Shown here: one piece after another, positions 1-10,791 of the stretch | How positions within the stretch are numbered: the first letter of the stretch is position 1 | How the letters are laid out: every line of letters starts with the position of its first letter | Assembly (NCBI GenBank): GCA_947561395.2 | Contig: OX387188.1 | Coordinates: 9,753,061 to 9,817,060 of the forward strand | DNA from: Buxus sempervirens | Lineage: Eukaryota; Streptophyta; Magnoliopsida; Buxales; Buxaceae | Direction: 5' to 3' | Length of the DNA stretch: 64,000 nucleotides | Position numbers and translations under genes: made by a program | Notes under the pieces: model-generated | Told to the model about the DNA's origin: nothing | What the model saw: only the letters and a program-made list of their open reading frames with translations | Database searches by the model: none

Positions 1-163
1 ATCTTTCTTTGTGAGTCCTGAAATGACATTAATATCATGATACACTTGTTGCTATTTCGTTGACGCATGTGAGATGCATGTATGTGATACATTATGGTTG
101 GATGTGACTACTTAGTACATCCCAGTGATATTGGATACTGAGTTGCCAGTATTGTTTTGGATT

Positions 164-2317
164 TGTAAAATCCCGAATTTTAATAACATTAAAATTTATT
201 AGATTTTGTTGTTAATTAGTTTAATTAATGGAAAATCTTAGAAATAGAGAAAAGGGAATTATTTAGAACAAAATACTTAAAAGAAAAATAATATAGGAGA
301 AATTATAAAAAAATGACAAATCGGTTAGCCAAGTTTTCTTTGGTTGAATTCAGTGGTTTTAAAAATAAAATAATTTTATATGTGGGTGATTATGTAGAGA
401 ATAGTTTCATTAGATCAAACGGCTGGGAGATTGTGCATCTATGGGTATGTGTAGGCGAGTAGGCAGCGAATCATCATCAAGTGAAGTATAAATACTTTAA
501 GGTATTTCGGTCGTAGGTTTTCACATACTTTTGAGTTCGAAGGATTTCGGCTGGGAGTTCAAGGGCGTTTGGGAGAAGAGCAGTATTGTGTGTTCTAGTC
601 GATTAGAGGGTTTTCATCGATCAGAGGGTGTTCAGAAAATCACCGTGCGATCAGAGAAGGTTTAGGGCGACGATTGATATTGGACTTCCAGTTCCCTGAG
701 TTGCCGTGCAAGGATTTGAGCGTGCAAGAGGTGAGTAGCATCGTTTTAATCTGTGTTTTGATTGTGATCTCTGGGTTTAGCCGTAAAGCATGGTTTCGGG
801 AAAACATAGTTTCGATCGTGGTTTATTTGACGTGTTTTAGAGTCGTGATATGAAGTATGTTGGATAAATTTCGAATCTTGTTCAAACATCTTTTGGGGAT
901 GGTAGAAGCATGAGAAAATTGTCACGGAGGATTAAAACTAGGTCAGTCATAGAGTTTTTGCCATAACAGAAAGTCTTAAATCGAAGGGGGTATCCGCCGA
1001 GCTGCCGCCAACCTCTTGGCTCTCAACGGCAGCTCAGCGCGAGATGTGGTTAGGTTCTGCCGGATTGGCGCCAACCTGGCGCCAAGGAGTCAAGCTAAGC
1101 GTGAGAGAGTTTTGGGTATCCGCTGGGCTAGCGTCGACCTTGCGCCAAGCGCCTGAGGTCAACACACCCACTAAAATGATAATTTGGGTGCAGCTGACCA
1201 ATTCAAACCAAATTTTGACATTTTGAGGATTCCACCTCTTAGCCCAAGACTAGATTAGGATATTATAATTATTCTATCTGCTCAAAATACCCAGAGAACA
1301 TTAAGTTAAATTTATTGGTAGTCTTATGAGTTCCCAAAGTGATAATTGAAGGATTGTTGGTAGGTTATTTTGCTGTTCCTGACACTAGGAGTTAATAAAT
1401 TAGTTCCTTTATTGTTTACATTTGTTTTCCAATTGTGCAATTGTTTAACCTGGGTTTGCTTGATTTTAAAGTGCTGAATCGTAATTGTAAAACTATCTTG
1501 GTGTGAGTAAAATGGTTTTACTATCAGTGTATTTGGGTTGGAAATTTTACTGAGATGTCATGAGTATTGTTCTGGTCCGAAGTGACCTGTGATGAATTGT
1601 GTTGGGATGAGGTAACATAGGGCCCATGTGGCTCCCTCATCGAGTGTTGTGTTGGGATGAGGTAACATAGGCCCCGTGTGGATGAGGTAACATAGGCCCC
1701 GTGTGGCTCCCTCATCGAGTGTTGTGTTGGGATGAGGTAACACAGGCCCCGTGTGGCTCCCTCATCGGATATGGTATTGGGATGAGGTACATAGACCCGG
1801 TGTGGTTCCCTCATCAAGTTTGATATAAGATTGGTACTAGATTTGTTTTATATTTGGGTTATACGTGACTTTACGGCTATATGCATGATTTGATACCGAC
1901 GTTATTGCTTAATTTACATGATGGATTTCCGCATTTTATATCACATAGATTATTGGGATTCTATTGGATTACTCGGATTAGACTTGTTATCGTCATCGTA
2001 TATGTGTTGCACCGTGTCATGTTTTTAGAACTGAACTAAATGGTTTTGTGCATGCATGTGCTGCTCACTGGGATATTCGTATCTCATTCCGTTTGTTTTG
2101 TTTTGTTTTCAGCTGCATCTTGGAGAGGATGATACTGCGGGGAGTTGCTTGGTCATGTGAGTTTATTTCAATTTGGGGTTATTTTAGTGTACTCTGATTT
2201 TCTAGTTATTGTCATTTCATGTTGTTCCTTCACTCTGATATTGCGATCCTGTGTTTTATATTAACCTTCGGGGATGAGTTACGGTGTTATTTCATGACTC
2301 GGATCTGGGGCGTTACA
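164..2317 (+). mobile_element. LTR A, complete solo LTR with 5-bp target duplication
   Basis: The element starts TGTAAAATCCCG and ends GGGGCGTTACA. It is flanked by an exact duplication GGATT (159-163 and 2318-2322). Inside are a TATA box (487-493), a splice-donor-like GTGAGTAGCA (731-740), a tract with GCCGCCAAC/GGCGCCAAC motifs (about 985-1150), a minisatellite (1600-1817), the hairpin motif (2070-2085) and a T-rich tract ending in CAG at 2112. No gag or pol lies next to it, so it is a solo LTR. The superfamily cannot be told without an internal domain; by length Ty3/gypsy is likelier than copia. Confidence 0.88.
1600..1817 (+). repeat. Minisatellite inside LTR A
   Basis: Four full units of about 50 bp plus one truncated unit. 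Each unit opens with GGGATGAGG and closes with CCCTCATC, so each can fold into a stem-loop. The unit is not shared with the other LTRs of the family. Confidence 0.85.
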
Positions 2318-3455
2318 GGATTATGCTGCAAAATTCGGAATCTTGCTTCATATTATTATTTCTACTATTCTTTGATTCTTAGAAATGTTTAAATGATGTT
2401 TTGTGTTTCACGTTTGCTAGGACTATTTAATCGAACCTACTTATCCGTGCCTAATTAATCGTGCATGAATGAATACTTTATTTTATAAACTGTTTCTAGC
2501 ATGCATGTGTTACCTACTGAGATATTCATATCTCATTTCAATTTTTTTATTTTGTTTTTCAGCTGATACGCGAGAGGGGGATCTTAGTGGTGATTTCCAG
2601 GAAGAGTTTGCTGAATTTTTGCCAGAGGATTACTATTATCCGAATTTGAGCTGAGGTTGAGAGATGATTTATGAACTTATTGACAGTTTATTTTAGTTAT
2701 TTGGCTTTGATGTATCTAGAGTCATAGAGCTTGAGAGTTTTTAGCACCCTTTGATTTTCCAGACTTGATTCATTTGGATATGATAATCATTCTTTTTATT
2801 TGATATTTATGGTGATGTTAGGTTTACACTTCCGCACATTATTCTTCCGCACTTTGATAGTAATAAAATGGATTATTTATTTTATTTTCAGTCTGGTTAA
2901 TTGTTGATGTTATATTCGTATGGGCCCAGTAGCACTTGGATTCGGGTTTGAATGCCGATTTTGCATTAATCCGGGTTCGGGCGCTACATTCTTGGATTTT
3001 GACAGTTTTGAGTAACTTTGATTTTTCTCCATGAGGGGGGTGGGTGGGTTTGTAAAACCCCAGTTTTGAGTAGAAAAAAAAAATAAATAAATAAATGAAT
3101 AGATTAACAAGTCACAATAAGGAAAATAAACAAATAACAACAGTAGATGAAATAAAATATATATGCACACATAGAGGTAGGTGCAGGTTAAATCAAATTA
3201 TTATTGCTAGGAATTTGTGGTCATCAGTGTTAACGAAAATAAAGTGGAAATATTAATAGGTAAGTCGTATTCGGACCCGGAAATAAATAGAAATAGTTCA
3301 ATATCTGTAAATCCGGGAAAGCCCTACACTAATGAGGGGTAGAAAGGGGATTCCGAGGGTAAAGGGTGAATTAGATTTAATCCAGGCGGTGTCTATAAAT
3401 AGGTAACTCATACAAACTTTTCGGGGATTGGGGAAAAGGGTTGTTGCTCGAGAGG

Positions 3456-5750
3456 TGTAGACACCCCAAATTGCACAAATAATCATCAAAAATCATTATC
3501 TCCTTGAAAGCCAGCACAGAAATTGAAGAAAATGAATTTTTACCTGTATCCGGTCACTCAGGCTGGATACAAGCAGGCCTTTTCGTATCCGGTACCAAGT
3601 ACCGGATACAAGCAGTGCTTAGTGTATCCGGTACCATGTACCAGATACCTTAAGACCCTTGTGTATCCGGTCTTATATACCGGATACATTAAGTTTGCTC
3701 AAAATTAGGGTTTTCCGAGAGAAATCACTTGTTACCATCATGTCCCTCATTAAATGAGGGGAAATCTCGGAAATAACCTTACGGTTAAGGTTGGGGGGGG
3801 GGTTCTAGACATTAAGTTGTGTCTACCACTAACCCTAGCCTTTGCCTATAAATAGGAGGCTCCTCCTTAAGCAAATGGCACTCAACTCTTGTTTTGAATT
3901 CTCGCAAAGAAGAACTCCAAGAGAAGAAGAAAACCGCTGCGGAATCGCCTCCAGAACTCAGGTAAGCCTCAACTTTTCTTTTTATTTTCTGTCTTTACAT
4001 TCCTAGATCTAGATCTCTTCTTCTACCTTTCTGTAGTGTAAAGCCTTGTTTGTATGTGTGGAAATCCTTCCCCGGCTCAAAGTATCTCAAGACTCCCCTA
4101 GCCGTAAAACGTGAAGGCGGATCTAGGAGAAACGAGACTGGGGATTGACCCTAGTGCTAGAACCCATGTAGCATAAGGCTTTTGAATGATTGAAAACCGT
4201 TCTATAATCAAAGTACCCTTGATTATCTTGAAGAACCGTGTTTAACGGGGAGAGAGAACAGAGGGAAACGATAATGGAACGGAACCCTAGGCTATGCTAG
4301 AACCTATCTTGTTGAATCTATATGCATGATATGTTGTTTGGTTTTTCACTCTTGCACACATATGACATTTTTTTTTGTGAATAGGCTCACATTTGGGGAT
4401 TTATTACATTCATTGTGATAAATCTCCAATAAATGGCCTCAATCAAATTCTGGAGTGTTTTTAAATGTTTTTCAAAGGTTTTGGATTCATCTCACACGAA
4501 TCTCACACACTTTATAAATTTTCGGATTTGATTTTCTTCAAAAGTGGTCTAACTTGACAGTACCTGTACCCCTACTTCGGACACCCATAACTTCATCATC
4601 CGGATGAATTTTGGGGCGATTCCAGAACCATGGGAAAGGTGAGGCTGTCTAGTTTATGTCCACCAAATTTCACAAATTTCTATCTACCGGATTTTTGACA
4701 CCTCTCTGTCGAAGTTGAGTGGACAGTTCAGGTTCAAATACAGAACTTGTCACTTCGACGGAGCGCCATGTGTTCGATTTAAGTCCGATTCGAATGATTT
4801 TTGTTTCTATGCACTCCTTTATGAGTCTATTTTCAATCCAGTTGGTTTCATAATTTTTGGATTCCATTTGAATTATTGGTAGCCGATTTACTCAAGAACT
4901 ATTCATTTGTACTTTTCTGGGTAAATCTGTGATCTTCAGGGCCTGTTCGGGAGACCACCAAAGGCACATCCGAAGGGATTTTTGTATGAGGCTAGTTTCT
5001 GTTGAAAGATGACCATACAGACTTCAATCACACCAAATTTCGTGGATTTTTATGTAGTGGATTTTTCTAGACAATTTTCCAAAGTTGCCCACTTATCACT
5101 TTTAAAAATCCCCAGCAGCAACTTCAAAGGAGCATAACTCCTAGGATTTTTATCGGAATAAAGTGAAATTTTGCATGAGACCCTTATTTACTGTAATCTT
5201 TCAAATGGACTTGGTTTGGTTCAATTTAATATTGGATTTGAATGATTTTAAGGCAAATGGCATACTTTTTACCAAACTTCCCGGATTTGATTCAACTTGG
5301 TTTTGAGCAACTTGTGCTTTGATTTCCATCTTTTTATGGTATTCCAGAAATGATATTGACATAAGAGAGGATCTAGAATCCATTTAGATCTTCATGTGAA
5401 AATATCATACATTTGACATTTTTCAAGGTTTTTCATGATGTTTAGCAAGCTTTCTTACTTTCTTTATGCATGAACATACACTTGGCTACCACTTCGTGTG
5501 GATGAATGGGGGTGCCTAACACCTTCCCCCGTTCATAATCTAATCCCCTTACCCATCTCTGGATTTAATTTTTAAGTAGGGTTATTTTTACCCTAGAATT
5601 GGCATTTTTGCACTTTTTGATGATTTTTAAATATTTTGGTGTCCATTCTCACCCCAAAATCATGAATGGTGGCGACTCTCCCATTTTTATTTCGAGCCCC
5701 GTATGTTGATGGAGGGATGATCACACTGGTGATTTTTCCCATGTCTCACA
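3456..5750 (+). mobile_element. LTR D, complete solo LTR of the TGTAGACACCCC family
   Basis: Starts TGTAGACACCCC and ends CCCATGTCTCACA, flanked by an exact duplication AGAGG (3451-3455 and 5751-5755), sitting in LTR C. A TATA box (3847-3854) is followed 114 bp later by CAG|GTAAGCCT (donor at 3961), as in its relative D'. A GTGGCGACTC block lies near the 3' end (about 5668). A four-unit hairpin array occupies 3546-3687. No internal retroelement domain is attached. Confidence 0.9.
3546..3687 (+). repeat. Four-unit palindrome array in LTR D
   Basis: Four 25-nt units at 3546-3570, 3585-3609, 3624-3648 and 3663-3687. Each reads GTATCCGGT, a 7-nt loop, then a mostly complementary arm such as ACCGGATAC. 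Confidence 0.9.
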
Positions 5751-6956
5751 AGAGGAAATTAGGGCGGCGGCCGAGCAGCTTAACTCTCGAGATGAAATCC
5801 ACCAAGGATGGCCGGAAGCTTGAAGAAGGTCTTCAATACAGTGAGTAGCACTGATTTACAACCGAGGTTTTAGTTTATTCGAAATGTATTTTGAAATGCA
5901 TGGTCGTATTGTGATCGTATTGTGAGTTCTGTGTTTTTCTGGAATACCGCGAGTTACGAACGAAGATTGAAAAATTAATGTGAAATTAAAGTTGTTTAGA
6001 TTAAATCCAAAATGGGTTGGGAAGTCTTCTGGGAGCATTAGGAGTGAAATGGAGCAATAACAGACCTAAAGAAACCAGCCAAAGTTGGAGATCTCGAAAT
6101 AACAGAGACTCGAAATTCGCAGTGGGTATCCGCCCACTTGGCGCCCACTTGCGCCCACTTCGGGAAGTAGGCACCTAAGAAATTCGATCTGGCGCCGAGC
6201 TCGCGCCTACTTGAAATCGGTGCGCTTTTCTCGCGCCTAGCCCGCGCTCTTCTCGCGCCTTTCTCCCGCTCAGCTCGCACTCACTTAGCGTCATTCCACC
6301 TATTTTTCTATCCGCCGACTGGCGCTCACTTCAGGAAGTGAGCGCATACCCAATTATACTTGCCGAACTTGATTTCCGACTGAACCAAGGGGGGATTTTG
6401 ATGTCTTGGGGTTTATATCACTTCACAAATCACTTGTTGGTAACCTTGGAACCTACATTTCTTATTTACTTCCTAGGAGAATTCTAGTGGCAACTTCTTA
6501 AAGGCTTCTAAGGATGAGTTAGGTTATTTTATATATCATTGCGCTGGATACCAAAACCCTAGGAGTTCTTAGTAGTTTTCTCCTCGAACTTATACACTGT
6601 TCTAATTGAGAAATTATTGACTTCTGGTTTTCATTTGTTTTGGGAAATGCTGAAATGTATTGTCTTGTTATAAATAACTGTGTTTTGTATTCAAATGGCA
6701 TGGTTTGTGGAAATGAGAAATACTGAAAGTATTGAAATACTGTTTGGTCCAGAGGGACAGGTGATGAACTATGATGAGATACACATGATGTGGAATGAAT
6801 GGTTTTTACTTTAAATGTGAAATTGAGATTATACGATGTTTTACTGTTTTGGTCTAGCTTGTCCTGGATCCAGAGTCTAAGCTTAGTAATGGAATGCTTT
6901 TATTTTATTGGAGTAATGGCATGGCCATGGAGTGTTGCCACGACTGGTGTAGAGCA

Positions 6957-7075
6957 GCCAGAAACCCTGAGTAGGCCTGGTTGTCAATGCCGAAACCCTG
7001 AGTAGGCCGGCATTGGATGATGAAACCCTAAGTAGGCCGTCATTTCAGAGTATCCGAAACCCTGAGAAGGCCGGA
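6957..7075 (+). repeat. Stem-loop minisatellite in LTR C
   Basis: Four units built on the constant core GAAACCCTGAGTAGG. The flanks of each unit pair with each other but differ between units: CAG/CTG, CAATGCC/GGCATTG (6985-6991 with 7009-7015), ATGA/TCAT and TCC/GGA. Confidence 0.85.
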
Positions 7076-7715
7076 ACTGTGTACATGGAGGTGTGGAGGT
7101 CGCTCTGGCATGTTAATTAACCAATCAAATATTTGTATGACATTGACCATGTGGATTATTATTTACTTATCTGTTTTAGATGCTATGGAATAAATAGTGG
7201 AATTTGTCTTTCTTGGAGCATGGTTATAATGAGTTAGTTTCTGGAATTGATCAAAGTTTTGTTGACGAAGGAATTACCGATGTTAATTTCGCATATTTTA
7301 AATTGCTTCCTAGACCCCTGGGGTCAAACAAATTTTAAAAAGGGTTTACGCAGATTTCACCGGGTTATTCTTGTTTTCTCGTGTGATTACTCGATCATGA
7401 ACTTACAACTAGAAGATGTGTATTGCTGCATGCATGTGCTACTCGCTGAGATATTCGTATCTCACTCTTTTGTCTCTGTTTGTTTATTTCAGATACGTAT
7501 GGAGAGCCGGAAATTGCGGGTAGTGAAATTGGGTCATGTGAGTTCCACTTTGGGATTATTTTAGTGCACTTTGTTACCTAGCATTGTTTTAGTTCATGTT
7601 TTTCCTCACTCTGGTTGTGCGATCCTGTTATTTATATTAACCTCTGGGTACGAGTTACGGTTTCCCATGTGGCTCGGACTCAGGGCGTTACAGGGTTTAC
7701 CTATTATTTATCTTC

Positions 7716-8040
7716 CATGATGGAGACATGTTACTATGAAGGCATTGGATATTAATTTACCTCCATGAGGGTGTGGTTTTGCCATGAAGGCAGTGTATTA
7801 CACTATAATACATTATACATTGATTTGGTCATGAGGATCACATGTTTTGGTTTTTGTTTGACTTGTGTCTAACGGGCTTAGCTTGTTATGGATCCATAGT
7901 TTAGCTAGAAGTGAAGTCTATCTCCCTTTATGCATTTCCTCCATGATGGAGAGGCATTCCATGAGGGATAAGCTACAACAATTCCACTTCCACCATGAGG
8001 GTGAGGTCTCTTTTATTCCATCACGAGGGTGATGATATTG
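7716..8040 (+). repeat. Stem-loop minisatellite in LTR E
   Basis: About eight spaced units around a constant ATGAG/ATGAT core with self-complementary flanks, for example CACC-ATGAG-GGTG, CTCC-ATGAT-GGAG, GCC-ATGAA-GGC and CATCAC-GAGG-GTGATG. A further unit lies left of LTR C at about 3027. Confidence 0.75.
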
Positions 8041-8777
8041 GAACCAGATATGTTGCAGTTTGTTTCTTAGACTGGATTTGTTGGACTAGGTCTTGAATTT
8101 TCAAAGTGGTCATATTTCATGAGTCCTGTGAAGTCACATATACTTGTGTATATTTTGATTCTCATGAGGAGATTATTGGTTATTTTGAAAATACATGATA
8201 AATTGTTATTGCTTTGGATTGTGATTAGCCGGATTATTGTTGAAATTGTTATGCCTCATGAACTGTATTTTGGGATAGCAACATGGACTATTTTATTCGT
8301 GTATGTTGCTACTTACTAGGATTTTATATCTCACCTCGTGTTTTCAGTGTTTGTTTTTAGATCCTGTTGGAGAGTATGTAACTAACGGGGTAAAACAACC
8401 AAGGGATTAGAAAGACGATTACTTTTGTTTTATGTAGGGATTTTATTTGAGTAGATGGATTGTTGTAGGATTTTATTTAAGTCATTATCAACAGGATATT
8501 ATTTTGTTATTATTATTTTTGTCTAGTGAGATGATGAGAGTTAGTTGACATGTTATTATCCAAGCTTAACATTATTTGATTTAGATTTAGTTGATCATGT
8601 TTCCGCAATTATTGAAGAATAATAATGATATTGAATTTGATAGCATGCTTCGATTAAATTCGATATTTGATAATAAATTGATTTAATAGTCTTGATATTA
8701 GTTGCTTTGGGCCCACAGAATTAACACTTCGGATTTGGATTATTCATGAGGAATATATCTGGATTCGGGGCGTTACA

Positions 8778-9909
8778 GACATGGTGCCTGACATCATGCT
8801 TGAGCGTAGCTTGGACGCAAAGGCCCAATCGTGAAATCTGAAATTTTTCTGAAACATTTGATTCTCAAATTTAAATCATTTAAAGCATGTTTCAACACTT
8901 CAAATTAATTCAGAAACATGTCTAAACATCACCTAATCATGCCAAACTGATCCGAATTCAACAAATCATGAAGATCATGAAATAAACCACCAAAATTACT
9001 CAAAACTTCAAGTAATAGAATGTATGCAAGTTCTTATTAATAAGACTATTACAAATAACAAATAACTTCTTAAATCCTCACAAACTAGATTTAAAACCAT
9101 CAATAACAAAGATCAAAACCTTCAATGTATTGATTAAATCAATAAGACAATGCAAGTTTTACTTTTAAAAGGTTACCATTTACCTTTATTGTGGAAAAAC
9201 CTCAATAGCCTTGATCTCTCTTTCTTTCTCTGATCTTCCTCTTCTTTTTCTTCTTTGCCCAACAGTATGAATCAACAAGTAAAATAATTAAACCCATAAA
9301 TTCTCTTTTAACTTCCTATTTTATACATACCCAATTAGGAATCTATTTTTCTTGGAAACTTTCCTATTTACCCATTTTCTTATTTTATCTCTACTCTCCT
9401 TCTAAATCCTCTCTCCTAATTCCATACAAAAGAAAATTATATTTTAGTTAATTTTCGTTCTATTTTCACTTTATATTTTTAGATATTACCAAATCACCCC
9501 ATAATTATATTCTTCCTCAACTTAAGGCCCCTAATTAAGCATAATTACCTATAGGCCCTTTCCCCATATTATACCATAAATCATGCTATTTAAATCCAAA
9601 TTAACCCAACTTAGGTCTAATTAAATATTCCAAATCTAATAATTATTTAATTAATCAATTTACTAATTTGGCTAACTAGGAAAAGACTGAAATACCCTTT
9701 CCTTATTCAAATCATTTTAAGCATTGGAGTTTTTTCCAAAATTTCTAGATTTATTCTTCATAATATTATTAATTGAACTGTACTTCCTAAATCCATAAAT
9801 TTCCAGATTTTGATCTAATCTCCCGATTTTATTTCAAACAAAATCATTATCTCTCCAAATTTTCATATTGAATTTTTTAATTTATTTACTGAAAATTTGG
9901 GATTTCACA
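8778..9909 (-). mobile_element. LTR F, 5' part of a solo LTR on the minus strand
   Basis: Read on the minus strand it starts TGTGAAATCCCAAATTTT at 9909. It closely follows LTR I (29408 onward) through the first kilobase, including a donor-like GTAAATGGTAACC near 9172-9184 and a GAGCG-rich tract (about 8785-8830). It stops where LTR E ends, so E probably inserted into F and the rest of F lies left of the window. No coding potential. Confidence 0.7.
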
Positions 9910-10080
9910 CTTTTGCTCGTTGTTTTCCTAACCCTAGAATCTTTCCTCAAGGAAGATACAACATTTAGACTCAAGAAACTTGTTATCCCCCCAAGGGTAG
10001 CTACAACTTTCAAACTCTCTCAAACTAAAAAGCAGGAATAGAGCAAAAATTGGGGTTGGGGGGAAGGGCTCTGATGAACT

Positions 10081-10640
10081 GTGAAGCTCCAGGGGAAAAT
10101 ATTCATATCAATACTATCACGACAGAATTTGGAAGAAGTTGACATAGCTACAATTACACAAGTAAAGGAGAGGAATTTCCTATTGGGTCTCAAAAGTATC
10201 CAGGACTGGTATAGAATATTTCCATCTCAACCCTGGATTCTAAATGGTCAGTTGCTTCGATTCAAAGAAATCAGCAACAAGAAGGAAGTGATTGACTCCC
10301 CAATCGAAAGCATAACTCTATGGATGCAAAAAGAGGGGTTCATAATTGAGCAAATGATGTAACAATTTGGTAGATTTATATCTGTTAGATTAACCTTGCC
10401 TATTAACAGACCTATACATTATGGTATCTACTTTGAGGATGAGGGCAAAAATATTTGGGTGGACTTCAAATATAAGAATCTACCAAATTTTTGTTTTATG
10501 TTTTTCTAGATCATAATATTATTGATTGGTCTAACCCCTTCATATCTAAGAATGATGAGTTATGAAATGAGGCAAAAGCTAGATTATACAACCCTGCGAT
10601 AAAAGTATCGTTGTAGAGAAGATGGAACCTAATTCAGAGT
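10081..10640 (+). pseudogene. L1 LINE ORF1 fragment, DUF4283/zinc-knuckle region
   Basis: The reading frame at 10081-10362 and its continuation past a stop near 10362 match the plant L1 ORF1 (DUF4283) pattern: a hydrophobic block with 'PWILNGQLLRF', then 'VDFKYKNLPNFCF', which is where the CCHC knuckle normally begins. The rest of the knuckle is lost to frameshifts. The protein would be an RNA-binding particle protein of the LINE. It is a fragment and not expressed as such. Assignment rests on pattern recall, not on a search. Confidence 0.55.
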
Positions 10641-10791
10641 GGTGTTGCCAAGCTTTTGAGCCAAAATTAGTTGGAACCTAGCTTAAACTTGATTTTGGTG
10701 AGTCAATCCAACCAAGAATCGTTGGAGTAGTTAACTAAGACATCTAGCCTTACATCTATCATAGAGGTCACTCCATTAGTCTTGGGACAGT

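Larger units (their letters stand above)
1..2988 (+). mobile_element. LTR B, 3' part of a solo LTR, interrupted by LTR A
   Basis: Bases 1-163 and 2318-2988 read as one LTR of the TGTAAAATCCC family, split by LTR A. The left piece has the 'gagtcctgaaatgaca' block that also precedes the hairpin motif in LTRs E (8120) and J (46378). The right piece has the family hairpin GAGATATTCATATCTC (2519-2534), a T-rich tract ending in CAG at 2562, and the family end GGGCGCTACA at 2988. The 5' end is left of the window. No coding potential is seen; the short ORFs in it are chance. Confidence 0.7.
3051..7692 (+). mobile_element. LTR C, solo LTR with LTR D nested inside
   Basis: Starts TGTAAAACCCCAG and ends CAGGGCGTTACA, flanked by an exact duplication GGGTT (3046-3050 and 7693-7697). 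Without nested LTR D it is about 2.34 kb. It contains TATAAAT (3394-3400), donor-like GTGAGTAGCA (5841-5850), a tract of GCGCCCACTT motifs (about 6130-6340), a minisatellite (6957-7075), the perfect hairpin GAGATATTCGTATCTC (7448-7463) and a CAG-ended T-rich tract (to 7492). Confidence 0.88.
2989..8777 (+). mobile_element. LTR E, solo LTR remnant, interrupted by LTRs B and C
   Basis: Bases 2989-3050 and 7693-8777 belong to the same LTR. Both carry the CTCCATGAGGG repeat unit, and they are separated by LTR C with its target duplication. The 3' end is GGGGCGTTACA at 8777. It has the GGATCCATAG block near 7885, the hairpin-region motif at 8299-8334, and a T-rich tract ending in TAG at 8360. LTR B appears to be inserted at 2988, so the 5' end of E is left of the window. 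No coding region. Confidence 0.65.

Noticed and set aside
1558-1817. Minus-strand ORFs of 61-97 codons in the LTR A minisatellite
   Set aside because: Open only because the repeat unit keeps several frames free of stops; the peptides are the repeat itself.
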